Assembly (NCBI GenBank): GCA_030433115.1
Contig: JAUILH010000009.1
Span: 1-57,189 of the forward strand
Reading direction: 5' to 3'
DNA: 57,189 nucleotides
Origin: Bacteroidia bacterium
GTDB lineage: Bacteria > Bacteroidota > Bacteroidia > Flavobacteriales_D > JAUILH01
Numbering within the stretch: position 1 is the stretch's first letter; every line of letters begins with the position of its first letter. The notes beneath the pieces are model-generated. The model saw only the letters and a program-made list of their open reading frames with translations, was not told the origin of the DNA and ran no database searches. Below, piece by piece: positions 17,985 through 28,400 of the stretch. The translations under genes were made by a program, and so were the position numbers.

Positions 17985-19504
17985 TATTTAGCAATGAATT
18001 GTTCCCAATCCGACAGTTGTTTTTTGTTCAATACTCGTGGAAATTTGGCCTGTCCGCCTACCTTGCCTTTTTGATCCATCCAACTGTAGAAGGTTTCTAC
18101 TGGTAACAACTCGACAAAAATATCTTTAAGTGCATGGTTACGCTCAGTGGCGTAATCGTCGTTTAATTCTTTCAGGTGTTTGTCCAGGCAAGCCTTCACT
18201 TGAGCTTTATCCGGAATTGAACTCCCTCCAATATACCATTTGTGCGCAAAGGAATTGTTGTGCGGAATGCCTGCCACTGTATACTCATAGGCTTCAAAAC
18301 CGAGTTCTTTGGTGGTCCTTTCCAATGCTGTATTCATGTTATCGACGGATAAATGTTCTCCGCAAAGACTTAGGAAGTGCTTGGTTCTACCGGTGATGAT
18401 AATCTCGAAATTATCTGTATTTGTAAATCGAATGGTGTCTCCAATTAAATAGCGCCAAACACCGGAGCATGTAGAAATAAGCACAGCATAATCCTGCTTG
18501 TCGTCTACTTCATACAAAGTTTGGATTTCCGGGTTTTCAACCAACTCTCCATCCACAAAATTCTGATCGTTGAATGGAATGAACTCAAAGTAAATGCCTT
18601 TATCCAACACCAATTGCATTCCTGGTTTGCTGAAGGCATTTTCAAATGCCATAAAGCCTTCTGAAGCCAGATAAGTATCGAGATAGATAATGTCTCTACC
18701 CAAATATTTCTTGATACTTTCCTGATAGGGAGAGAACGCCACACCTCCATGAACATAAATATTCAGGTTTGGCCAAATTTCATGTACACTATCCACTTTA
18801 TAGTGTTCCAAAATTCTTTCGAATAGCAGCTGAATCCAGGCTGGCACACCTCCCACAATACCAATATCCCATTTGTGGGCATTTTCCGTCATAACCTGAA
18901 GCTTTTCCTCCCAATCTTTTAGCGCAGCAATTTTCTTTTTCGGTTTTCTAAATCTGTAGAACCAGCGGGGAATTTGTGTCGCAAGAATTCCGGACAAATC
19001 TCCTTCATAGTGCATTCCTACCTTTTTGAGGTCTGCCGACCCTCCAACCATTAAAAGCTGTTTGGTATAAAGTTCTTTTGGCATTTGCAGGTCGTACATG
19101 CAGAGCATTTGACGAATACTGGTTTGCCTCATGCTTACGATCATGTCCATACTAACCGGCACACGTTTACTCGGTGAACCAGATGTTCCTGATGTCAGTG
19201 CAAAATATTTGATTTTCCCTGGCCAGGTAACATTGTCTTCATCCTGAACCGTTCTGTACCACCATTCGTCATACATTTTGTTGTAATCGAACACCGGCAC
19301 ATTCTCCTTAAAAGCCGCAATGGTATTCGCGGATTTCAGAATCTGAGGAAAATTATAACGCGCACCAAAGGCTGTCTTTTGAGCTTTTGTGAGGAGTTTA
19401 ATCAGAACATCAAGTTGCAGTTTTTCACTGTATACAATCTTCTTTTCGTTTCTGTTTTTACGAATTTTTACTACTTCTTGTATGATTGTTCCGACAAAAG
19501 CCAT
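17984..19504 (-). CDS. GH3 auxin-responsive promoter family protein (acyl-adenylating enzyme)
   Basis: A 506-residue cytosolic protein of the GH3 family, part of the acyl-CoA synthetase/luciferase (ANL) superfamily. The ATP-binding motif is FALTSGTSGSPSKRVPVS (about residues 102-119). A second family stretch is CSGVWRYLIGDTIRFTN (about 344-360), followed by ITGRTKHFLSLCGEHLS. Plant GH3 enzymes adenylate acids and conjugate them to amino acids. Bacterial members are common in Bacteroidota but their substrates are mostly unknown. It is coupled by a one-base overlap to a LysE-type exporter, which hints that an amino-acid-related product or substrate is exported. No signal peptide is seen. Confidence 0.85.
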   Translation of the reverse strand: MAFVGTIIQEVVKIRKNRNEKKIVYSEKLQLDVLIKLLTKAQKTAFGARYNFPQILKSANTIAAFKENVPVFDYNKMYDEWWYRTVQDEDNVTWPGKIKYFALTSGTSGSPSKRVPVSMDMIVSMRQTSIRQMLCMYDLQMPKELYTKQLLMVGGSADLKKVGMHYEGDLSGILATQIPRWFYRFRKPKKKIAALKDWEEKLQVMTENAHKWDIGIVGGVPAWIQLLFERILEHYKVDSVHEIWPNLNIYVHGGVAFSPYQESIKKYLGRDIIYLDTYLASEGFMAFENAFSKPGMQLVLDKGIYFEFIPFNDQNFVDGELVENPEIQTLYEVDDKQDYAVLISTCSGVWRYLIGDTIRFTNTDNFEIIITGRTKHFLSLCGEHLSVDNMNTALERTTKELGFEAYEYTVAGIPHNNSFAHKWYIGGSSIPDKAQVKACLDKHLKELNDDYATERNHALKDIFVELLPVETFYSWMDQKGKVGGQAKFPRVLNKKQLSDWEQFIAK

Positions 19505-19579
19505 GTAAACTAAACCGAACTACAATTATAGCTAAATAGACCCATATTCGGAAGCAAAAAGCGCATTATCGACACGCAC

Positions 19580-22432
19580 TTAGGGCAATTGTTGGTCAAC
19601 ATTCAAGCTATCAGAAAGTTCTGGCTCAGGAGGTGTTAACCAATCTTTCGTGATCTGGGCACGATAAATTGATTTATGGATGCGCTTCCGGGTGCCCAAA
19701 TTGATGATTTTAGGATTGTGGGCATCCGGGTGGCTTCTGTTCGACAGGAACACATAGATAATCTCATTTTCCGGATCAGCCCAGATTGAATTTCCAGTAA
19801 ATCCGGTATGCCCAAATGTTTTAGTAGATACCTCCTCCGGAATGCCATACATGCCTCCACCCACAGGTTTATTGAAACCCAAGCCTCTATGCGATCCAGG
19901 TTGTGCCCGAATGAATTTTTGAACGGTTTCTTCTTGGATGAAACGTGTTCCACCATAATACCCACCATTCAAAAGCATTTGAAACAGTTTCACCATATCT
20001 TTTCCAGTTGAAAACAGTCCTGCATTTCCGGAAATTCCTCCTAGCAAAGCAGCAGTTGGATCGTGGACATAACCATGGACCAACTGCTTGCGCCAAAATT
20101 TATCGTCTTCAGTAGGTGCAATGTCATCCGTTGAAAAGTAGCGTCTGGGCAAATAAACAGTACGGTCCATTTTTAAAGGACGATAGATTTGCTCTTGCAG
20201 ATATCTTTCAAAAGCATTGTAATGCCTCTCTTCTTCATGTCGTCCCATCTTAACCAATCGTTCGTCACCATCCAACAGATGCCTCATCAACTTGTATAAG
20301 AGCACAAAATTGGCATCACTGTACAGGTAATTTTTAGTATCTCTTAACCACATTTGATTGAGATTGACCCAGATAGAATCCTGGTAGCTCTTTTCCATGA
20401 AAACACCATCGGCAATTGGCACGTAAAACAAACTATCATCTTCCCAATCACAATAAAACCGATCAAAGCGACCGACACTGTCTTTTATATAATCTACATA
20501 TTGGATGTATGAGATTCCGGCAGGCAACCCAGACTGGTGTGTCATGAGTTCTGAAAAAGTAATGTGCCTCAAGGTACTTTGACCTCTGAAAAGGTGCTTT
20601 TTAAGAGAATCTGGTAAGTACATTTCCAATGAATCGTACAAACCATATTTTTCTTCATCGTATAACTTCATAGCCACCATAGTGGTAGCCGCCACTTTTG
20701 TCACTGAAGCCAGGTCATAAATATGTGCATCATTGACCTTATTTTGCCTTCTGTAAGAACTATAACCGTATGCCCCATTATGAATCAGAAACCCATTTTT
20801 CGTAGCCAGGACCTGACATCCCGGGTAGGCTCTGTTTCGAATGCCTTCTTCTGCGATATACCTGATGGCATAGAGGGTATCTCTATCCAAACCAACATCA
20901 ATCGGATCGCCATATGCCAACCTTGTTTTTGCCGTCTTCTTGCCTGAATTGGCTTTTAACTCTCCTACATTCATGGCAAGTTCACCATTGGCCTCAATGC
21001 CTCCAAAGATCATTTGACCGGCAAAATTCCACTCGTATTCGGAACTTGTGGGTAAATGGATGAGGGTGTTGAGATCGTTAAGGTTGCCCAGTGCTTCTAT
21101 TCCGGAACCATTAATTACAACCAGTTGGCACCTTGATTGAAGTTCCCGGAGTTGTGTTTGAAATATTGAGTCGTTTAAGTAGTGAACGGAGTCTATGTTG
21201 ATGGCGATCACCGTTGTGCGCTTACCTAAATTCTTCCAAGGAATTTTGTTGAGATTGTTTTTATAGGCGTGCGTATTAACCGTTGCGTACCTGGACAAAC
21301 CGGCATAAATTGATTTGATAGGTTCACCAATTCTTACAAGATCAATTTTATCAGGAATCCCCGCCAGAGGAATCAATGATCTATTATTATTCACCAGAGT
21401 TATGGCGTTTCTTTGAAGTTTCCTGGACAGATACTGTGCTTGCAGATCGAAATACCGAGCTGTTTGTTTTGAATGGTGTGCATTTGGGTTCGACATTGCC
21501 CATTTTCTGGCCAGTAACAGTCGGGCTACTTTGGCATTGATCTCCGCTTCAGATAAGGTGCCGTTTTCATGCAGAGTTTTCAATTTTGCATGAAGCTCAT
21601 GAGGTGTTTTGGAGATAATTGCATCCGGAATTGTGAGCTCCTTTATTGTCTGACTGGTGTCCCATTCAAGTATTTTCAAGCCTTTGAAATCCAATTCACT
21701 CAGAAGACGTTTAGTTTGCTCGGAATAACTATTGGGATTGAACATGGCAAAACCCTTATTGACATATTGTGTAAGGTATGCTTGAAGAGAATCTTGAAAC
21801 ACGGTGTCCGAAACTGATGGAACTGAATATGACAATAAGCAATGGCGTTGATGCAAACTATCTTGCCACGCATCAAATTTCTTATCTAAAACCCTGGACA
21901 AACCTGCATAAAACTGATCCTGTGTCATCCTTGTCCACCCAAAATCCAGATAATTGATGCCATAATAATCTACCACATGTTCCAGATACGTTCTTAATTC
22001 ATCATGGGATTGATGTCCATTGCTTGCCAGGACTTGAATCGCTGAAGAATCATTCAGGGAGTTAAACATGCTTTGCACAGACATCCCCAACAGTGGTTGA
22101 ACCGAGTCTTTCAATTGTGGATATATTTTTGCCAGTTGTTGAGGCAAGAGTGCACTGAAGTAATAACCTCCAAAATCACCCAGACTATCCTGATTAGTTT
22201 GAATCTTCTGAATAATGAGGTGGTTTAGCTTCTCATCCAAACTCATGGAATCAACTCTGGCGATTGCCCATTGCGGATCTTCATTCAAGAATTCTATGGG
22301 GATAAATGGTGCTTCTTCACTGGCTAAAGATTTGTCATTCGATTCCTTGGAATTTGGCCAGAAAAGCAGCGTCAACACAATTGCCAAAATCCCGGCAAGG
22401 CTTCCTACCAATATCCATTTTTTCTTGTCCAC
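19580..22432 (-). CDS. GH3-like N-terminal domain fused to a serine beta-lactamase-type hydrolase
   Basis: A 950-residue membrane-anchored protein. I use GTG 22432, which gives DKKKW followed by one hydrophobic helix (GSLAGILAIVLTLLFW); a TTG at 22465 would add eleven Cys-rich residues. Residues about 45-520 resemble glycoside hydrolase family 3 (NagZ-like: SMSLDEKLNHLIIQ, ARLLLARKWA, NAITLVNNNRSLIPLAG). The canonical KHFPGHG motif is absent, so this half may be inactive. The C-terminal half (about 525-930) is a class C beta-lactamase/esterase fold with SxxK (SVTK, about 575), a Tyr motif (YSDAN) and HxGxTG (HTGFTG, about 873). Such fusions occur widely in Bacteroidota and are thought to act on cell-wall peptides or muropeptides in the periplasm. 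Confidence 0.85.
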   Translation of the reverse strand: MDKKKWILVGSLAGILAIVLTLLFWPNSKESNDKSLASEEAPFIPIEFLNEDPQWAIARVDSMSLDEKLNHLIIQKIQTNQDSLGDFGGYYFSALLPQQLAKIYPQLKDSVQPLLGMSVQSMFNSLNDSSAIQVLASNGHQSHDELRTYLEHVVDYYGINYLDFGWTRMTQDQFYAGLSRVLDKKFDAWQDSLHQRHCLLSYSVPSVSDTVFQDSLQAYLTQYVNKGFAMFNPNSYSEQTKRLLSELDFKGLKILEWDTSQTIKELTIPDAIISKTPHELHAKLKTLHENGTLSEAEINAKVARLLLARKWAMSNPNAHHSKQTARYFDLQAQYLSRKLQRNAITLVNNNRSLIPLAGIPDKIDLVRIGEPIKSIYAGLSRYATVNTHAYKNNLNKIPWKNLGKRTTVIAINIDSVHYLNDSIFQTQLRELQSRCQLVVINGSGIEALGNLNDLNTLIHLPTSSEYEWNFAGQMIFGGIEANGELAMNVGELKANSGKKTAKTRLAYGDPIDVGLDRDTLYAIRYIAEEGIRNRAYPGCQVLATKNGFLIHNGAYGYSSYRRQNKVNDAHIYDLASVTKVAATTMVAMKLYDEEKYGLYDSLEMYLPDSLKKHLFRGQSTLRHITFSELMTHQSGLPAGISYIQYVDYIKDSVGRFDRFYCDWEDDSLFYVPIADGVFMEKSYQDSIWVNLNQMWLRDTKNYLYSDANFVLLYKLMRHLLDGDERLVKMGRHEEERHYNAFERYLQEQIYRPLKMDRTVYLPRRYFSTDDIAPTEDDKFWRKQLVHGYVHDPTAALLGGISGNAGLFSTGKDMVKLFQMLLNGGYYGGTRFIQEETVQKFIRAQPGSHRGLGFNKPVGGGMYGIPEEVSTKTFGHTGFTGNSIWADPENEIIYVFLSNRSHPDAHNPKIINLGTRKRIHKSIYRAQITKDWLTPPEPELSDSLNVDQQLP

Positions 22433-22531
22433 TCTGCAATTTAGGCAGACAAAACAAGATATCAAGATGGTTTACAAGCAATTACTAACACTTGTTTGTT
22501 ACACCTGTGCTATACTTACAACACATGACTA

Positions 22532-24964
22532 TTACATACCTCCGGCCGATCGATCATCTCCACTACCCTCAGTAGAAATTTGTTTGCGCTGTTTTCCTTG
22601 AACGTGTTTTCCAAAATTATAACTAAAGCTCACCCAAAACTGGCGAGATTCCCATATCCTTCCAGATGAAAAAGAGTAGCCATCCAAGCCATCTGATATA
22701 AAATTGAAGTTTCTTGTCTTGAAGATGTCCTGAACTCTGAATCCGATAGACATTTTTCTGTTGGATAATAATTTTCTAGCGGCAAAATCAATGCCCCAGG
22801 CAGGCTCTATGGTACCTTGAACGACTTGCATTTTGCCACGATAATTCCCCATTAATTGCGTAGACCATCTTCCAAAACGTCTTGAGGCATTCAAATTCAC
22901 ACTCCAACCGTGATTCTGATTGCTCAAATTTTCGCTTACTGCGTCTGAATCGAAAACGGTATTGTGCCAGTAGTTGAAGGTCAGTGCGGTTCTTACCTTG
23001 CCAAACGTATAGGACGAAATAATTTCAGCGCCTTTTAAGTGAGAGCTTGCCAAATTATCATAGGATACCTGACTGATTCCACCTGGCAGTAGGTCAAGAT
23101 AGCGTCTTTTTTGATCAGTGATGAGTCGGTAGTAAAGTGTGGTATTCAGTGTGAATTTTTCTTTAATCAAGGCATGTCCACCCTCGAAAACGTGGATGAA
23201 TTCCGGTCTCAAAAACGGGTTCCCTCTTTGTAAAGTGTATGGATCGTCATAAGTTGTGAACGGGTTGATCTCTTCAGTTTCCGGACGGTTAATTCTCCGA
23301 CTATAACTCAACTGCCATTGACTAAATGGGGTTTTTCCATACGACACATGCGCCGAAGGGAACAAAGCGAAATAATTATTCTCAAAAGTCTCTTTTGTCG
23401 TGATCAATTCAGACAAAGTATTGGTTTGCTCTGCCCTCAAACCCGCTTTTACACCAATTGTCTTAAACTGCTTACTTAATGTCACATAACCCGCGTAGAC
23501 ATCTTGGGAATAGTCGAAAGAATTATTCAGAGACATGTCTGGTACAAAGGCGTCTGAGGTGTAATTGAAGGACTCAGAATAAAAATCTTGCAAGATGTAC
23601 TTACCCGTGAAATGAAATCCTGCTTCAAGCTTCATACTATCAGAAATAGGATTGACATAATTTGCCTGCAGATTGAATAATTGGTTGTTCTGATCTTGCT
23701 GAGTTTTCTGTCTAGCACTGTTGTTTTGTTGAACTCCCTTACCGTCATAAAACACCTCTTCCAGGTCCTCATCAACGGGAGATTTTGAATCTGAGTATCT
23801 CAAATCAAGATCGAAAGTGTGGTCTTTCTTGGCAAATTTCTTTTGCCAGCCTCCGTTTAACTGAATGCTCGGCGAAAATACATTAACAATGCCTTCTCTT
23901 TCGGAAGTAGCAACCAGGGAATCGTTTTCCTTAAATTCATAGTCGATTTGTCTTCTGCCATACATAAGTGAATGGCTATAGGTTCCACTGATGTACAAGG
24001 TATTTTGATCATTCAGAAAATAATCCACACCTAAGGTTGCTGAGGGTGAAAAATTATCGCGGTATCCATTGTCTATTGAGGATAGGTTAACTATAGTGTC
24101 CCCATAGATGGTTCTATCCAAATCTCCTCCATAACCAAAATTGCCCTTAAAAAAATTGAGTGATGAACTCACATTCACCTTTTCACTCAGGTAATTTAAT
24201 GACAAGCCACCATTGTATTTGGCATACTGACCATATCCAAATGCCAGATTCGTGCTGCCATTAAGACCTTTAGTCGTGTTCTTTTTCAACTTAATATTGA
24301 TGATTCCGCTTGTCCCTTCAGGATCGTATTTGGCAGAAGGATTTGTGATGATTTCAATCTCCTGGATGGCACTAGCCGGCAGTTGCTTTAGGAATTGGGA
24401 TATGGACATTGCCACCGGCCGGCCATCTATCAGGATATTGACATTTTGATCACCTCTTAAACTGATATTGTCGTCTGGATCTACCTCAATGGATGGTACA
24501 TTTCTCATAACATCCAAGGCAGTTCCACCTGCATTCACAGGATTTTTTGAGGGATCGTAAACTTTTTTATCAATCTCTGTTCTAAAACCAGCTGTTTCGC
24601 CTGTCACTTTAACACCATCCAATTCGCTTGCCGGTGATAATTTGAGCTCACCCAGATCATGGATTCTTGAATCAGCATTAAATTTTAAGGATTGGTAACT
24701 TGATTTATAACCTATGAAGTCGATCTTCAATAAGTAATCCCCGTCTTCAATCTCTTCAATTAAAAACATGCCTGACTCATCTGTCAGACTTCCGTTAACA
24801 ACTGCAGAATCCAATGAAAGTAGTACGACCGGCGTAAATTCGAGTGGCTCGCTGGTCAATTCATCAACAACTTTTCCTGAAATGCGCCCTTTTCCTTTAT
24901 TTTCTTCAGCGTGAAGCTTAAATACTCCTAGAAAAAGGATGATTAGAAGACTGGTTTTGGTCAT
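22532..24964 (-). CDS. TonB-dependent receptor family outer-membrane protein
   Basis: An 810-residue protein with a signal peptide (cut near LHA-EEN). A carboxypeptidase-regulatory-like domain follows (about 25-110, GRISGKVVDELTSEPLEFTPV). The plug has the typical phrases GGTALDVMRNVPSIEVDPD and ISLRGDQNVNILIDGRPV (about 140-185). The rest is a long beta-barrel of the outer-membrane beta-barrel type 3 class, with SYSRRINRPETEEINPFTTY and NPFLRPEFIHVFE. No SusD-like gene is adjacent, so it is not a classical polysaccharide-utilisation pair and its substrate is unknown. A -7 box (24984-24991) lies 20 nt upstream of the ATG. Confidence 0.9.
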   Translation of the reverse strand: MTKTSLLIILFLGVFKLHAEENKGKGRISGKVVDELTSEPLEFTPVVLLSLDSAVVNGSLTDESGMFLIEEIEDGDYLLKIDFIGYKSSYQSLKFNADSRIHDLGELKLSPASELDGVKVTGETAGFRTEIDKKVYDPSKNPVNAGGTALDVMRNVPSIEVDPDDNISLRGDQNVNILIDGRPVAMSISQFLKQLPASAIQEIEIITNPSAKYDPEGTSGIINIKLKKNTTKGLNGSTNLAFGYGQYAKYNGGLSLNYLSEKVNVSSSLNFFKGNFGYGGDLDRTIYGDTIVNLSSIDNGYRDNFSPSATLGVDYFLNDQNTLYISGTYSHSLMYGRRQIDYEFKENDSLVATSEREGIVNVFSPSIQLNGGWQKKFAKKDHTFDLDLRYSDSKSPVDEDLEEVFYDGKGVQQNNSARQKTQQDQNNQLFNLQANYVNPISDSMKLEAGFHFTGKYILQDFYSESFNYTSDAFVPDMSLNNSFDYSQDVYAGYVTLSKQFKTIGVKAGLRAEQTNTLSELITTKETFENNYFALFPSAHVSYGKTPFSQWQLSYSRRINRPETEEINPFTTYDDPYTLQRGNPFLRPEFIHVFEGGHALIKEKFTLNTTLYYRLITDQKRRYLDLLPGGISQVSYDNLASSHLKGAEIISSYTFGKVRTALTFNYWHNTVFDSDAVSENLSNQNHGWSVNLNASRRFGRWSTQLMGNYRGKMQVVQGTIEPAWGIDFAARKLLSNRKMSIGFRVQDIFKTRNFNFISDGLDGYSFSSGRIWESRQFWVSFSYNFGKHVQGKQRKQISTEGSGDDRSAGGM

Positions 24965-24983
24965 GAGATATAGTTTAACACTA

Positions 24984-24991
24984 CAAAGCTA
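24984..24991 (-). promoter_or_regulatory. -7 element upstream of the TonB receptor gene
   Basis: TAGCTTTG on the minus strand matches TAnnTTTG and would place the transcript start about 16 nt before the ATG at 24964. A TTTG lies upstream at 23-nt instead of 19-nt spacing, so only the -7 part is convincing. Confidence 0.4.
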
Positions 24992-25232
24992 TATCCAGGA
25001 TTCCCAGAAAAGTTCAAAAAATGATGGTTGGGAGGGAACAAACAGAAATGGGGCTATTCCTTTATCAAATTATGAGTGGTTAAAAAGAAGGGATGAACTG
25101 GTAAATGGTTGTTCTTGATGACGAATGGTGATTTTTAACAAATTTTAAGTCCACAAGCAGAATTTGCGCAAACTTGCTCCGTTAGAAGCGTGAATCAATC
25201 CAAAAAAACTCATGAAAATCCGAAGAAAAAGT
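24992..25232. other. Non-coding stretch between TonB gene and tRNA terminator
   Basis: I found no reading frame with coding character and no RNA gene here. The only visible structure is a short 10-bp palindrome, TTTGCGCAAA (25163-25172). It is AT-rich upstream sequence of the receptor gene and could hold regulatory sites I cannot recognise. Confidence 0.5.
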
Positions 25233-25271
25233 AAAAAACCCTCGAATTCTATGAGAAAACGAGGGTTTTTT
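25233..25271 (-). terminator. Intrinsic terminator of tRNA-Gln
   Basis: On the minus strand AAAAAACCCTCG (25271-25260) and CGAGGGTTTTTT (25244-25233) form a perfect 12-bp stem around a 15-nt loop. The T-run is part of the stem's 3' arm. It begins 3 nt after the tRNA 3' end. The A/T symmetry means it could also work on the plus strand. Confidence 0.85.
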
Positions 25272-25274
25272 AAG

Positions 25275-25346
25275 TTGCCCCACAAGGACTCGAACCTTGA
25301 CTGACTGGACCAAAACCAGGTGTCCTGCCAATTAGACGATGGGGCA
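25275..25346 (-). tRNA. tRNA-Gln (anticodon TTG)
   Basis: The minus strand folds into a 72-nt cloverleaf. The acceptor stem is TGCCCCA/TGGGGCA with discriminator A; the D-arm is GTCT/GGAC. The anticodon loop TTTTGGT has TTG at its centre, reading CAA (and CAG by wobble). The T-arm is CAAGG-TTCGAGT-CCTTG. One mismatch (C-T) sits at the top of the anticodon stem. CCA is not encoded. It has its own promoter (25356-25385) and a strong terminator immediately downstream. Confidence 0.95.
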
Positions 25347-25355
25347 ATCGGTTGG

Positions 25356-25385
25356 CAAAAATAAACATTTTTTTATTTCAACAAA
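25356..25385 (-). promoter_or_regulatory. Promoter of tRNA-Gln
   Basis: On the minus strand TTTG (25385-25382), 18 nt, then TATTTTTG (25363-25356). The expected start near 25352 is about 6 nt before the mature tRNA 5' end, a short leader typical for a tRNA gene. Confidence 0.65.
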
Positions 25386-25454
25386 TACCTAAGCAAGATA
25401 TTACCACAATACTCGCAATAAAATTCATAAATTCGCACACATCAAATTCAAATC

Positions 25455-28400
25455 ATGGATTTCAAAAAATACAATAAGTACATAGGATGGGCATTATTTG
25501 CCATTGCAGCAATCGTCTATTTGGCAACCATGGAGAGATCCGTATCTCTTTGGGATTGTGGCGAATACATTGCGACCAGTAATAAACTAGAGGTAGGTCA
25601 CCCACCTGGAGCCCCCTTGTTCCAGATGATCAATAGAATTCTAACAGCATTTGTACCAGGAGGATCGGTAGCTCTTGTGGTTAATGCAGTATCTGCCCTA
25701 TCCAGTGCGTTTACAATTTTATTTTTGTTTTGGACAATTACCATGATTGGTCTAAAAATGGCCAGATCAAAAATGTCGCTGTTCACCAAGAGTGATGATT
25801 CGGTTATAGACAATACAGAAAAAGAGGGAAACAGTCTTACTGAAGGTCAGTACTGGGCTATCCTGGGGTCTGGGATCATAGGCTCTTTAGTCTACACATT
25901 TACCGATTCCTTTTGGTTTAGTGCAGTTGAAGCGGAAGTATATGCCATGTCTTCATTCTTTACAGCACTTGTGTTTTGGGCTATGTATCGTTGGGATCAG
26001 GAAGTTGACAAACATGAAGCTGGAGAAACTAAACGTAACCCGGATTACTGGTTGGTGTTTATTTTATTCATGGTTGGTCTGTCTATTGGGGTTCACCTCT
26101 TGAACCTATTGGCGATTCCGGCGATGGGATACATCTATTATTTTAAGAAATTCAAGAAACCATCGATTTTAGGCTTCATGGCTACCGGTGTCATTTCGTA
26201 CATTATATTGAGTGTAATTCAGGACCTTATTATTCCTGGAACTGCCAAGTGGATTGCTGGTCTGGAGCTCCTGTTTGTTAATGATATGGGGATGCCCTTT
26301 GGAAGTGGAATGATCTTCTTTTTCTTACTGCTTGTATCTATTCTTGTTGGAGGAATTTGGTACTCAAAAAAGCGCAAGTGGGTCAATGTAAATACCGCAT
26401 TTGTTTCGCTCACTGTGCTCTACATTGGCTACTCTTGTTTTGCCATGATTCCGATCAGATCTAACGCAGATTTACCTATTGATGAAAACAATCCGGAAAA
26501 CCCTGTAGCATTGATGTCTTACTTATTGCGTGAGCAATATGGTGACAGACCACTTTTCTATGGACCTCAGTTTAGTTCAGCAGAAGGGAAAAAGAGCAGA
26601 TCAGAGTATGGCGATAAATCTCCTATCCATAAACGGGCTTTCGTTATTAAGAAGGGGGACGAGCAAATTGCCGGTTTCAAAACTGAAAAGGCTGCTGACA
26701 AGTACATTAAGGATAAAGGCTTGAAGGGCGTTGAGGTAGAGGAAGAATACTTCCTTTCCAGTAAACGAAATAACATTGTGGCAGAATATCATGATGGTGT
26801 TGAAGTATGGATGCCAAGGATGTATAGCGAAGACCCCCGACATATTCAGGAATATAAAAACTGGACAGGCTACCCAAGCAACCCTGCAGACCCTGCTCTG
26901 CAGAGAGATTACGTTGATCTGACCAGTGTAAAGGGAGAAAGAACACATATCTATATGCCAACTGCATCAGAAAACCGCACTTTCTTCTGGAAATACCAGT
27001 TCAACCACATGTTCTTCCGCTATTTTATGTGGAACTTCTCCGGAAGACAAAACGACGACCACAACCAGAAAGGAGACATCACTGTAGGAAACTGGCAAAC
27101 TGGTTTGAATTTCATTGACAAAGAATTTTTAGGGGATCAATCCACGCTTCCCGAGCACAGAAAGAACAATTATGCAAACAATAAGTATTACTTGTTGCCA
27201 CTTATTCTTGGTTTGATTGGCTTGTTCTACCATGCTTATCGCCATTGGAAGGATTGGTTTGTGGTATTCGTACTTTTCTTATTCACCGGTTTTATGGTAA
27301 TCATTTACCTGAACCAAAAGCCTCTTGAGCCAAGAGAACGTGATTATGCTTATGCCGCGGCTTTCTACACGTTCAGTATCTGGATAGGACTCAGTGTCTA
27401 TGCGATTTATGACCTTGCCAGACAAATTGACTGGAAGAAATATGCCTCTATCATGGCATGGCCGCTGGGAGCTGGGGTTTTATTGCTGTTAATTGAGACC
27501 ATTGGTGGAGATATCCATGTCACTTCCTACTCCATTCTTTACATGACAGCGGTAACCGCAGCAGTAATTGCTTTGTTCATGTTCCTGCGAGATAAGTTGA
27601 CTGATGGCAAGAAACAGGCCTTGGCCATAACTGGTTTGTTGGCATTGGTTCCGCTTCTTATGGCTTTCCAAAACTGGAATGATCACGATCGTTCCGGAAG
27701 ATATACACCAAGAGAAATGGCTAAGAACTACTTGAAACCTTGTGCGAACCAGGCCATTATGTTCACAAATGGAGATAATGATACGTTCCCTCTGTGGTAT
27801 ATTCAGGAGGTTGAAAACTACAGAACGGATGTTAGAACTGTGAACTTGAGTTTGGCAAATACCGATTGGTACATTGAGCAAATGACGCGCAGAGCGTGGA
27901 AGTCTGATCCATTGCCAATATCTATGGAAGAGCATGAATACAGAGAGGGTGCTCATTTGGATCAGGTATTGATGCCTTCAGGAATTCTGAATTATTACCT
28001 CAGTGCTGCAGATCAAGCTGCAAAAGGAGGACCTCAGGTACCAAAAGACTTGACTGCTGCCTTTACTGAAGTGTGTAAACATTCTCCATCGGTTGTGAAG
28101 CCTTATCTTGGTATCCAGTGGCAAACAAGATCCGGAGAGGTAGTTGAACCACTTAAACGCTTCTCTGGTGTCGTCAATGCTGCTTTGGCTGCCAATGGTG
28201 GACAGGATGAAACGGCTAACCTGGCCGATCAACTAGATATTCTGTCTGATGGCACCTGGCGTATCAACGACATCAGCGTTCCAGGAGATAAAATGACTTA
28301 TTTCCCTTACAAGCGTTTCTATATACCGGTAAGTGATTCGGCAAAAGAGATGTTGATTGAGGACAAAGCCGTTCCAGAGGATAAATACGGGTCACTTGTA

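Noticed and set aside
25163..25172. TTTGCGCAAA palindrome upstream of the TonB gene as an operator
   Set aside because: A 10-bp palindrome alone in AT-rich DNA is not enough evidence and its distance to the gene (about 200 nt) is large.
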